A stretch of DNA of 64,000 nt. It comes from Seriola aureovittata. Its lineage: Eukaryota; Chordata; Actinopteri; Carangiformes; Carangidae. The stretch lies in contig NC_079374.1 in the NCBI RefSeq assembly GCF_021018895.1, forward strand, positions 8,521,712 to 8,585,711. Reading direction: 5' to 3'. Position 1 is the first letter of the stretch. Each line of letters begins with the position of its first letter. Below are positions 52,331 to 64,000 of this stretch, in pieces. Position numbers and translations under genes: made by a program. A model generated the notes under the pieces. The model was not told the origin of the DNA and did no database searches. It was given only the letters and a program-made list of their open reading frames with translations.

Positions 52331-55300
52331 AAAAAAAAACGCGCGTCATTTGATCCAAGCACCTGCGCCTGGACACGGCAGTGCGCTTGGCTCACCTTGA
52401 CAGCAACAGAAAAGTGGTCAATTATTGGAAGGAAAAAAAAAAAGGGTGGGAGTGAGGGGGTGTAGTAATCATTTCTTTATTTATATATATTTTATTGAAC
52501 TTCAGTTTTTAATATTTCTGAACAATAAAGCAGGTGTGGAGAGGCCCACCCCCAACCCCCCACCCCCCATCACCTCCAACAACCACCACCACCGCACACA
52601 CGCACACACACACACACACAAACGCGCGCGCGTCTAGATATCAAATATAGCAGAACAGCAGCACCTTGTGACAGCTTTGGCCCGTTTTCCCTTAAATACA
52701 AAATAAGATCAAACTTCTCTTGTTCCTAGACGCGGCAACTGAAGACTAAGAGCTGACTGATGAGTTGAAGTAATGACTCCTGGAAATAAGAAGAGGGGAT
52801 GTGGGTAAATTAATCTGTCAGTGGGGTAGAATATATTTGGCATATTTATTCTCATTTAGTAAAGTCACAGCACAATATGAGTCAAGCCTTTTCTTTAAAA
52901 AAAGGGGGGGGGGCAGTTTCCTTAGTTTTTAATGTAATCAAGAAATCACAGTGAAGATTTTACTGCTGCTTTTCACTTTACCCCTCCAAACCCACTTTAT
53001 AGAGGACAAGTAAAAAAACAAAAAACAGGGGTTGGATTTAACGATAATATATTATTTGTGCGCTGTCAAACTTTGCTGTGAAGCCAAACAGTGATCTAAA
53101 CCGATGTTTCTAAATAACCAGGCTGCTGTAAACTAATACATTTAATGTCCAGTCACTTACATTAAAGTGCGTCTTTGCCACAGGAGCAAAACACCTGTTT
53201 GTCTGCTGCAAGTCTAAACTTTCTCCCAGTGCTCACACTCTCCTCTTTTCTTACAAACACACCGGTTTAACGGCCGCATATTTGCCATCCAGGCATTTTG
53301 CCAGCTGCCTACCTGCGTGGCTACAATCTTAAGTTTCATGATCAAGTCAGGAAAAAACAACGCGGTTCCTGTTGCTGTTGCACCTCTCCCGGTGAACTCC
53401 ACACTCTCTGCCTTCAGAGCTGATTTTTTTTTTCTTTTCTTTTCTTCCAGTGGAAGCAAAGCGCACACACTCAGCCCTGCTCTGCTCTCTGCTCTGCGAA
53501 CAGCCAGTGCAGACTGTAGAGTACATGTACTCCAGCCTGCAGGGGACAATTCAGCATCAAGTTAAGGAAGCGACTCAAAACTTGTGTATTTTTCAGGAGA
53601 ATATCCCCCCCCCCCCCTCCCTCCCTCCCTCCCCGTGGTTCGAGGATTGTGGAAGCTGAGGGGGGAACTGGAAATTGTTTGTCCGGTTTTACTACTCGGG
53701 CTGTCGGACGTGTGCAGGGGGAACATCGCTCCTCTCCAGCCCAACTTCAGCAGCTGTGGTTTCACCCATTAGCCCCGATGTCTTTCCCAGAGGAGTGCGG
53801 GAGCTAAACATCTGACAATGGGCGCGCCGGGGGGGTCACTCGACTGACCTGTACTTGGTTTTAGTTTCATAGGAGCTTCATTAAATCAATTACCCAGTGA
53901 GCACATCAGGATTTCTGTATTTTTAATAACTCAAATGTGCGTGTGTGTGTGTGTTTTTTTTTCCCCTGCTCATGTTTGGCGCGCTCTGGCAACATTTTTA
54001 CACGTAGCAGAGGAGGTGTCTTGCAGGTTCATGCGCTTCTTCAATTATATGTAATCACAACCTGCGTGGCTCTGTGTGTTGGGAAGGAGTATAGTTTATT
54101 CTGATATTTCTTCCTAACTTTCTATCTCACGTTCCCAGCAGTTTCTCACTGTCCCTCTGTTTGACATTTCTCAATGTGTTGCTTTCATTTATTTGATTAA
54201 GTTTAATAAAATTCATATTTGAGTGTTTCACAGGAGTCAATGACTAAAATATTTTTTCTCAAAATATCTCCCCCCCTAAAAATCTTGTTGCACATTTGCC
54301 TTTGATATTTTTTTTTTTTTAAGTAAAACAACATAAAAGACTTAAATGAAGAGAAAGAGATTAAAAGGAAAACAGGTGCCAACATGTAGGCTTCTCTTAT
54401 AGACAACAAATGTGTACATGTTTGCAATTTTAGCATAAAAAATGTTTAATGTACCTACTTTTATTATACATTATATGTTTTCAAATAAATGTCATCTGTT
54501 ATTTGTTGTTATTTTTTTAGTAGAAATAGATTTCCATTGGTTCCCACTGTAAAATAAGCACTTTGTTCTTTACTTTGTCCCATAATGAGCTGATGATCTC
54601 TAACATGACAGGTTAGTGCAACAGCAGAGAGGCACAGTTATAAAATAATAACTAAATCATTCCGGGACCAGGTTACTTCACGTGTATCACGGCTACTTTA
54701 CAGTCACGCACTGCTACTCAGAAGAGGCATGATACATCACTCAGAAACTGACATAATATCTGGTGGCTCAGTAACATCTGTGGGGGTAGAGACTTGGTGC
54801 CGGTCCAAAGCCCCATCCCAGGACTGGGAGCCACTCCAAGGCAGTAGGTGAGGAGAGCAAGGTCGTCCACGGACAACCGCATGAGCCAGGCCCTGCTACC
54901 TGGCCCTTATATAGCCCACCAGCCAGAAAGTAGAAACTAAAGTGCAGATAAGCGTGAGCATGCTGCCCCAGTAGTCTCTTACTGAATGACAGGGCTTTCC
55001 TAAAAGCCTCTAAATGCAGGATGTAGGCTTCAGCGTATTTGGAAACTAGGGGCTGAGCGGGTGGAGGGAAATGGTGAACCATATACTCCATCAAAGAGAA
55101 CCAGATGGACTTTGTAGTGTAGGATATTTTGATTCGTGCCGAGGGATGCTACTGCTCACGAGGTAGTTTAGACTGAATTAAAGAAACAGTTTCATCTCTG
55201 GCACAAGAAGATCTTCCTGTTTGACTCTAAATATGTTTCAGTTGGTTTAAAACAAGCTTCTTCTTTTTTTTTTTTTTTTTTTTAAAAGTTAAGCATAAGA

Positions 55301-56689
55301 GCAGAGCTCCACAATCTGCACTACATTTGCCTCACAATAAGTATCAGCTCCATACTTTTCACATGTTATTATTGAAAACATTGTTGATACTTATAAACTA
55401 ACCTGGGACAAAATAAGGTTGTTTTCTTTCTGTGTAAGGGATTACTTCCTCCAACATAATCCCAGGTGATTCAATTTAAATCCATGTACTCTCTTCCTTT
55501 TCAACCTGACATATCTTTAAAACCTATCTATGATTGATCAAAACGATTTCAAAAGCATAGTGCCAGTCCACCATTTTAATCCACCCCCACTCTGCTTCTT
55601 CTTTCTTAACATAACTGTCTCCATTGTGGCCAAAGATTGGTATCAGTACCAGATTTGTGCAGAACTATCGCGTCTGCAACATCAGAGGCCTGACCCTGAA
55701 TGCATCTGGTTTTATTGCAGAAAAGGTCAGCATTTAGTGTGTGTGTGGGGGGGGGGGGGTCATTCTATCACATCTGGGAAAGGGGGGGGGCACATCTTTT
55801 TGGTAAAGAGAGAGGAGGGAATGTCCAGGTAAGGAGAGAGGGAACGCGAGCAGAGAGGACGACAGAATGAGTCTTGTCCATGAAAGAAAGACAAGGGGCC
55901 ATCTGTGCCAGCAGCAGATAAGACCCCTGCTCCTCCTGCTCCTCCTGCTCCGCCTTCCAACATCTGACCGTCTTCACATGGTCGAGCCACTGTACCTTCA
56001 TCCCGGGCAAACTGGTGAAGTTGGTTACCAATCATCCTCAGCTTCCAGTCTCCCTGTAGGAGCTCTAATCCAATGTGATAAACCAGTGCACCAGCAGTAA
56101 AGCATCCAGTGTGGAGGCACCACTGCCTCCTCAACCATGCAGAGCCCAGACCTCCCTCTGACTTCATGGAGGTGTCTGCGTGGATCCCCAACATCACAAG
56201 CCTCATACCCCATTCTCTTTAACAGACTTGGGTTTGGCGACGACAGATATGGCTCTGAGTGAGCAGAAGAAAATGTGGTGTCTTGATGCTTCCAACTGAC
56301 CCGGGATAAGCCAGAAAGGAAATATGGCTGGATAGGCAATGAGATTGAGATATGGGGTCTCCATCTGACCGGTGGCTTCAAAGAGATGTGGTTTTGGTCT
56401 GCTGAGGCCCCAGATGAGGCTTAAGACATAAATGATTGAATACCAAGATGACCTATGGTATTAATGGTGTCCAGGACGCACCTCTCCATCCACTTTCCCA
56501 TTCCTCACGTTGCTTTGTGCTGCGCAGTAGATGTTTGGGCCTTGACTGGCGTTGATGAAACAGAAACATCGATGCAAAACATGTTGAATCAAAGAAATCA
56601 CAACCCTCCACCTCATCTGAGCGGCACCATTATTAAAGCCGAGCTCTTTCTTTTTCTTTTTTTTTTTTACTTGCTGTGAAGATACTGAT
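52331..56689. other. Right flank segment, no confident gene
   Basis: Holds a C-rich/CA stretch near 52545-52632, a C-run near 53608-53632 and a T-run near 55265. At 55760-56381 there are overlapping minus-strand open frames of 148 and 118 codons with no recognised domain. A CTCCTGCTC repeat lies at about 55929-55950. Confidence 0.6.
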
Positions 56690-57150
56690 GACAGCCATAA
56701 TGTGTCTGCTTGTCCCACAGGACACTTAGCTCTGGACTGTCCCAATCACAAGACTAATTGTATAATTAGGCCAGCTCCGTTGGGGACGGGCACCTTTGAG
56801 CCCTTTGCAGACACTTGCCATGGTAAATGACAGTTTATCTCACAAACTATCAAAGCTTATCCATCTTCGTGACACTAAACCTTGAGAGATGGTGATATTT
56901 TATTAACATGACTGATAGTTCGGCAGAAATGTAAACTATAAGCTGGAACTCTCAAGAGAGGCGTATTTATCACATAATGTGTGGTAATTATAAATGTCCA
57001 GCGTTTACATAAGATAATCTGCTTAGTTTTAGTAACAGTACTCATTTTGTTTGAGTGTATAATTTTACATTTTTATAGCAGCCGGTTTGACTATAAGCTC
57101 TTTTCCATCTGGATTGTGAGAGGAGCAGCCAGCAGATTAAGTATTCATCA
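56690..57150. promoter_or_regulatory. Candidate cis-regulatory element
   Basis: Non-repetitive sequence. It includes the inverted homeodomain pair CTAATT-GTAT-AATTAG (56754-56769), a TCF/LEF-type ATCAAAG (56849-56855) and a GGTAATTATAAAT stretch near 56982. Character and location suggest an enhancer. This is inference only. Confidence 0.35.
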
Positions 57151-58494
57151 CTTCAGTGGGAGGCTGCAGCAGCAGTGGTGCCTTTCTATCAGAAGTGAAT
57201 TGGTCCTGAGGAGAAGCGCAAGGGCCCCACCTCCGGAACAGACATGGAGACTGCTTATTTCCCTACTACAGCCCCCTCCTTAGATTTTCAGCATCACCAT
57301 GCACATCATTATCGTTGTCAAAAGTTGTGCGCGGAGTATGAACTCTCGGTGATCGGGGAGGGGGGAGTGGGGGGCGGCTATGGCAGGCGCTGCCCTGAGG
57401 GGTGTGTGTGTGTGTGTGTATGTGTGGGGGGTTAGGAAGGGAAGAGGAGAGGAGAGGAGAGTGTGTGTGTGTGTGTGTGTGTGTGGGGTGACGCGCAGGT
57501 GTCTTTGCCTCGATTCTGACCGGCCGTGGCGAGGTTAGGACACTGCTCCATCCAGGAGGGCCCCATAGGCGCCCTCATTACGCAGGCCCCTGTAGCACGG
57601 AGCGGCATGCGCATGGAGAGGAGAGGTGCGACTCCTTACGCTCGAAGTCTACCTCTCCCACCTGGCCTCTGTCTGTCTGTCACAGCTCCTATAGGGAGGA
57701 CTCCCAATATGAATTATAATAAGCATAATAATAATAACAACCCCGTGGTTGCTGGAATACTGAGAGGGTGTTGGTAATGGCGCATTATTAGCATCAATTT
57801 CTCAACGCTTCTGACATGTCATAGAAACTGAGTCATCACTTTAAAAGTAAGCTATACGCTAAACTGTAGGAAAATCCACTCCAGCAAGATTTTAAAAATC
57901 CCACATTTTCCTCCTTTGCTCCTGTGGAAGACAATCCTCTCTGCACATCCCGTCCGCGTGTTTTTATGGTGCATGCCTGGCGAGTATGTTAAAGTTTCTC
58001 CCAAACTTCCACGCTGCTCACTGTGACCGAGATTCAAAGGGCAAGTGGTGCTTCATTAACCGTATCCCCATTTACCTCAGATCCCCCCCGAGTCTCAGAG
58101 AGAGCGGATTAATGTCAATTACCTGTCATTTTGCAACACCTACAATATGTTACGTCGGCTCTGGTTTTAAAGGAACACGCTACTTTTTTTTTCCTTATTC
58201 AGAAACTGTTTAATTCGGAATCAGCGAATATTTTAAGAAGAAAAAAAAAAACTTAACGTGACTTTGGAATTTTTATTTCTCAAATATAAAGAATTTTGAA
58301 GATTGTCACTGTTTTTTTTTTTTTTTTTTTTTTTAGCTGTTTCTACGGGAAATGCAGTTTGACGTCACAAAAATGTCAAACTGCCATTTATCCTAGTGCT
58401 GCAGTGAACACACCGTGTGTGTGCGTGTGTATGTGTGTGTGTTGGGGGTAGGGGTTTGGGGGCAAGGGATGAGGAAAACTGAGCACTGGATGTT

Positions 58495-58650
58495 ATCTGT
58501 CATTATTTATAAAAGGCGCAGGCCTAATCTGCTTAAACCATTGAAACAAACGACTAATTAGCCACACTTTGCAGCTCCAAAATTTGTGTATAATTGTTTC
58601 CTAAATCCCATTTAGCAGGCTGCTTGGATTACAACAAGTCTGAACTATTT
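58495..58650. promoter_or_regulatory. Candidate cis-regulatory element
   Basis: A unique block with CATTATTTATAAAAGG, CGACTAATTAGCC and TGTATAATTG motifs and no repeat. It resembles conserved vertebrate non-coding DNA. Confidence 0.3.
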
Positions 58651-59475
58651 AACTAAATAATGAACAGACCCCTAGATGTCATTTATTTATTTTGTCTCAG
58701 TGAGGTATTCTTCCTCTGACACAAACTAATAACTGTCACCAGCTCAGTGAAGGTGATTCCTCTTTCCTCTTTTTTTTTCTTTTTTAAAGAGACCTTAAAT
58801 GAATGGGCTGCTATGCGCGATGACCGCACTAAACAAAAAGCCACAGCACCGGACAAAGAAAACAGCATCCAGCTCGAGGACCAATGAGGGGTTTCTTTCA
58901 CTTTTCAATCACTTTTAGTCGTGCCCGGGATTAAGAGAGGGCTCTTGACTCTCTCTTTCACACAAAACCAAGAGTGCTTGTCAGCAACTTGAAGGAAAAA
59001 AAGAAGGGAATAATACGTGAGTCCAGGGTTATCGTGTTTAATTGGATTAGATGGTGTCATGTTGAAGTCCGGAGCATGACAAACAAGAGATAGACGGCAA
59101 GACGGCGAGGACAAATACACCCTCATGCAACTCCAAATATTTCAGAAAACTAATAAAATAATATGTTTTAAAGGAGTTTTATTTTCCTTTTTTTTTTCTT
59201 TAGATAGAAATTTTCTCATACATGTCTGAATCATAGGAGTAGTTCATGCCTCGGTGTCCGTCCATAAAAAACAAAACAGGAGTGAAGCACGCGCAGGCTG
59301 AGCTCTGTGCCACTTTAGAGGTTTGTATTGTTGGGGTTGTGTTGTTGGCTGTGTGCTGCGCTCATCTGTGCGTCAAGCAGCGGCAGCAATAACAAGGTGC
59401 GCGCAGCTGTGTGTGCAGGTGCGCGGCCTCCACCTGCTCAACGGCACAGACAGGGAGAGAGGGGAAAAGGGGGGA

Positions 59476-59600
<125 letters not shown>

Positions 59601-62339
59601 GAGGGAGAAGGGGGGAGGCCGGGGGCAGATCAAAAGCTTTGGTTTTCGATTGTGCAGTGAATGAAATGGGAAATTATCGCCGAAGTCACATCGGTGTGTG
59701 TGGTTCAGATCCACCAGCCTCACGATGTGGGAAAAAATAAAAGATAAAATAAATAAAAGCAGGTTGACACCAACGTTTTGACGAATCAAACATGTTACAG
59801 ATCAAACGGATGCAGGTGTTAAGCTGAAGAGGAACCGCGTGCATGTAATATCTGCTTTTAAGGTTTGAACTGTGAAGCCTGAGGTTGACGCACCCGGTTC
59901 ACGCGCTGCAGCCTATCAAAAAAAAAAAAGTTCAGAATGCTCCAACAAAGTTATCCGCCGTTTTGCACAATTCTGCTCAGAACGCGTGATGAGAAACTTC
60001 GAGTGAACGCGTTTGTAGAGGATGCTCACATATTGATGCTGCTCAGGTAGAAGAGGTAGGATACATAGAGGGGGGGGGCACAGGGCACACACACATTTTC
60101 TTTGCCTGAGAAGTTACAACCGTCCTCAGATGGATATACATTTGCCTGTGTGAGAATTTGTTAGATGTTTAATTCAATTTTGAACAGATGAAAAGTTCGC
60201 AGCTCCTTCCTTTGGCTTTGGATTTACACTGTACTGACTCTAATGAGCAGCTTGAGGCAGGTGTGAGGTTTCTGCATCGTCTGTCTGGCCCTCCTCAGAC
60301 CATGTTCATTTTATGAGGTGCTGCTACTTTTTTTTTTTTCTCTCTCCCTTAAACTGTCTGTGTCAGCCGCGTAAACTTTCTGTCTGTCTGGTGCGTTCAG
60401 GGACTACAAGAGGACAAACAAACAAACAAACAAACACGACTGGGGCTTTTTTTTTTTTTTTATTATTACGATGGGACGTTCCGGAATATTGTGACAGATA
60501 CGACAGATTTAAAGCTGCCAGTCCCTTCCACTGAAGAAACTGTGAATAAGAAAAAAAACTAGGATAAAGTGGGCTGGAAATAAAACAAGAAACTTTGGCT
60601 TCAGTGAAGCTGAAAAGCTGAAACAGGAGAAACTCAGAGCCAGGTCTGACGACAGATGGACACTTGAGGTAAAAAAACGAAAAAGTTGCAGAGACTTTTT
60701 GTCGCTGTGTAACGAGTCTCATTACCATGCACCCCCCCCCCCCCTCACGCTGCCCCCCCCCCTTCCCCGACACCCTTCCTCACTCCTGCCAACAGCAGAC
60801 AAAGCGGGCGGGTTTTTTAGTGGTCTCCGCCGGGGCCGGTGAGCCTTTGATCTGGGCCCGTTAAGGAGAAGGGAGTCTGGGGGGAGTCAGGCCAAGAGGA
60901 GGGCTGTGGAGGAAGGTAAAGTCACCTCAAAATATTTTACCTAACTATTCTACGTATTATCTAACTACTCCTCTTTTTTTTTTTTTTTTTTTTGGAGACG
61001 ACATAATGATTCATTTGCAAACAGTCAGGGTGACATGTTGCAAACCTAAAAGTCTGTGGGTCTGTTTTATTAGGCTGCGTCATATCTTCTTTAGCCAACT
61101 GCAGATCATATTTATCTGCCAGGTAAACACACCCAGACAGTCTGGACCCTCCACTCTGCAAGAGAGCCTTTAAATAAAGAGGCCTCAACAACTTTGGTGC
61201 AGGGTCTCAAAATGAAATACAATGTATAGACGCCTCCCCGCCCATCACCCTTCAGGACAGGCCTATGGCAGGTGGGCTGTAGCTACTGCGCCACAATATT
61301 TGAGTGAAGAATGAAATATTGTGCAAATTTGCAGTGGTTAAAATTTTTTTTTTAAAAAGTAGAAAATGTATTTTGCACAGAAAAGTGTTATCATTCAGCT
61401 TTACATCATGATCACAGGCCAGCATAGGTGTGTTTGGCCGTACTGCATCAAAAAGACACCATGTCCTGATATAAATTGGTGGGAAGGAAAAAAAAAAAAG
61501 TTGTGGGTTTAACATCTCTGATCCTGATTCACGCCACGCAGCTCTGTCCCCTCGGACTGGCTTTTGCTGACGGAGACACTCAGACAAAAGGTCTCCTCAA
61601 ATGAAGTTAGTAATGGTCCACATGTGCCAGATCACTCATGCAGCAAAGACAGGCCGCGGTGAATTTCATATCATGCAAACGAAGTGAATAAAAAAGGGGA
61701 GGCTGGACATGCGCTTGTCATCAGTGGGCGAATAAAAAGGTTTTCTGCAGTTTCAGAGGGAAAATATCAAACACATATCCCTCTGACATGCAGGATAAAA
61801 TAGCTGATAACTGGGTGAATACAGAACGCTCGCCTGTCATAGCAAAGTGAAATAAAAAGGAAAAAGGTGGAAGATTTCTATGTTTTTTTACTATTAATCC
61901 AGTCGTTCAAAAACATGATACTCCACATTTTACTCTCAAATTACATTTCAAAAAAAGGTGCAGTCCGTTTTCTTCTATCTTAATTATTTAACATTTCTAC
62001 AACGGCAGGATGGCTTATCTCAGAAGAAAGTAAAAGAACTCATTTCTTTTTTTCATTTAAAGTCTTTTACCATTATTATTTTTGAACGCAATAATTGATA
62101 AAGAAGAAAACATTTTGTTGTGTGCCTGAGGGCCATGAAATGCTGAAAATTAAAAAAACTGATTATTATGGTCCTGTCACCATTTTCTCAGCAGATGGAA
62201 CCACTCTGAAAATGTTCTAATTTATTTAAAACAATGTTCCTAAATATTGAAACAGAGTTAATTAGTGTAAACTAAATGTTTTATGTTGATCAGCTCTGCA
62301 CACACATTTGTATTTCAAGCCATTTTTTTTTTTCCTAAT

Positions 62340-62860
62340 GGCTTTACACTTCTCAAACTGTGCTGCAGCTACAATAACGAGGTATATTATTGCTTTAGAA
62401 TAATCTTTTGCTGCAATTAGTTTGTCATATATTGTCATTAGAAGTCTATTAAAACATCAAGTCATTATTTGGGAATCCCCGGGCGGGGAATTAGAATAAA
62501 ACCATCTTTGCCACACGGGTCCCATTTAGATTAATGGAAAAATATGTAAAACATTTCGTTTTAATTTTCCTCTGACAGTGTTTTGCATACATGCATTTTC
62601 TCCGCCTGCGCTGTCCCTCATAATTTATGAAAGCAATCTCGACCAGCACATTACCGGGCTATGAAGTACTGCTCGCAGCCTAATTGATTCCCGTCACAAT
62701 TTTGTGAGGTTATAATCGTGTTAATTGTAATTTACTCTCTCAGGGAATACCGGAGAGATGTATTTAAATAAAACCGCCGAGCGGACTCTGAAGATTGTAT
62801 CAGTTCCACACATAATAGAAATGTCATGTAGAATTACACAGCGGAGGCAGACAGGGATGC
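62340..62860. promoter_or_regulatory. Candidate cis-regulatory element
   Basis: About 500 bp without simple repeats. It is rich in homeodomain cores (CAATTAGTT, AGATTAATGG, CCTAATTGATTCCC, GTTAATTGTAATTT), has ATGCAT octamer-like text near 62590, and ends at TGTATCAGTTCC. This is the most CNE-like stretch of the zic5 flank. Confidence 0.4.
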
Positions 62861-64000
62861 ATTCCTGTAATCTACACAGATGTCACTGAAATCTTGTACT
62901 TTTTAATATTATTATTATTATTGTTCCCAATTGTTTCTGAATTGCAAATTCGTCGAGGTGCAGCGGAAGCTGGGAGAAACGAGCTCTGTAAAGACCAAAG
63001 GACAGAGTTTGCTTCACCTTTATCCAGAGAGGGGGAGGGGTAAAAAAAAAGAAAAAAAAGGCGTGAGTGGAAGTGGAAATCAAATAAATGCAAGATTATT
63101 GGGTGGAACGAGAAAAAAAAAAAGATGATGTAACCCATGTGGCACATAAACACCCAGAGGATGTGGTGTTTTGCTTAAATGTAAGCTGGCCAAATTATTT
63201 CTCCTAATCATTCTCAGAAGAAGAAAAAGAAGATGCAGTAGCAGAAGAAGAAGAAGAAAAGGAAGAAGAAGAGTACTTGTCCTTTTTTTGCTTTGTCTCT
63301 GCAGGGCGCCCTGAGCTGCTTCCTCCACTTTGAGATCTCCCTTCCTGTCTGTGGGGGGACACCTGTTGGTGCAGAGCAGCTTGGAAAAGCCAAGTTGTCC
63401 CATCAGACTGGTCTCCTCCACCGCTACCAGGGAGCCTGTGTTCAGCGCTGAGAGCCGGATATTCACAACCATGTGAAAGTGAATGACTCTGTGCAGCCTT
63501 TCAGTGCTGCTCCACTAACAAGGCCTCTCTGAATTCTTCTGTGAAACATTTGAGGGGTCAGAACTTTAAAAACGGAAATATCATTTTAATGTCAAAGTAT
63601 TAAATGTTGAAAAAAAAAAAAAAAATCTGACAAAAGCTATTTTTCTTTAATTTGAAAATATATTCCAAAGAAATAGGTCAAATTCATATTTAATTATTTG
63701 ATCAAATAAAATACAACTCTGACAGTACTTTAAGTTATTCATGCAAGAATTAAAGTTGACTTTTTTCAGATTGGACTGCAACAAGATTTAGCTGCAACAA
63801 ATGATAAATTAAATTTAAAAAGTCACAGTAAAGTTTCATCCTCATAGCTTTAATGACAAAACAAAAACAGGATATATTATCATTTCAGCAATAGTACACA
63901 CTACTCACATTCTATGAGTGACAAGCAGTCGAAACATCTCTTAAATATTTTACCATTTACTTGATCCAAGTTCAAGATATTGCATCTATTCTGCAGACCG
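62861..64000. other. Right edge, no confident gene
   Basis: Holds (AAG)n near 63217-63272 and an A-run near 63610. A strong pyrimidine tract plus CTGCAG|G at about 63282-63303 starts a 49-codon open stretch on the plus strand, but no good donor or homology was seen. Confidence 0.5.

Noticed and set aside
51930..52400. 156-codon plus-strand open frame
   Set aside because: No ATG start, no domain, and a poly-Lys run from a poly-A tract. Better explained as non-coding DNA.
54768..55094. 108-codon minus-strand frame with hydrophobic text
   Set aside because: No known domain, no splice signals and no similarity that I could recognise.

Overview
This window is vertebrate nuclear DNA, almost certainly from a teleost fish and probably a percomorph. 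The evidence is long CA/GT, GA, ACAG and AAAG microsatellites, diverged dispersed repeats of types common in fish genomes, short spliced genes with GT-AG introns, and two Zic-family zinc-finger genes arranged head to head. The two genes are zic2 (minus strand, CDS 37605-40460, three coding exons, 443 aa) and zic5 (plus strand, CDS 46024-49003, two coding exons, 494 aa). Their start codons face each other across a 5.56 kb shared intergenic region. This is the conserved vertebrate zic2/zic5 pair, and the zic5 partner suggests the zic2 copy is the one called zic2a in teleosts. I identified both genes from their protein sequences. The exon structures are read from the sequence: every junction has GT-AG and the reading phases match.

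Layout. 1-36.8 kb is a long gene-poor flank on the 3' side of zic2. It holds microsatellites, a degraded antisense LINE 3' end (about 17.3-18.4 kb), a MITE-like inverted-repeat element (9.45-9.89 kb), two copies of one dispersed repeat (15.4 and 20.8 kb), an interrupted repeat (23.57-24.42 kb), and non-repetitive stretches that look like regulatory DNA. 36.8-40.5 kb is zic2 with its 3' UTR. 40.5-46.0 kb is the shared promoter/enhancer interval. 46.0-50.4 kb is zic5 with its 3' UTR. 50.4-64 kb is the 3' flank of zic5. It contains several non-repetitive, homeodomain-motif-rich stretches that are candidate conserved enhancers (about 50.8-52.3, 56.7-57.1, 58.5-58.65 and 62.35-62.85 kb), and a very long GA tract at 59.5 kb.

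How it works together. Zic2 and Zic5 are nuclear C2H2 transcription factors used in dorsal neural tube, midbrain, forebrain and neural crest development. Head-to-head pairing with overlapping expression is well established for vertebrate Zic genes, and in zebrafish the zic2a-zic5 pair has been placed downstream of canonical Wnt signalling. The large gene-free flanks fit a developmental regulatory domain. I found no exon of the expected neighbours (pcca, clybl), no RNA gene, no CRISPR array and no evidence of a new biological system. The more interesting items are regulatory candidates, perfect hairpins and transposon remnants. Their significance needs comparative alignment that I could not run.
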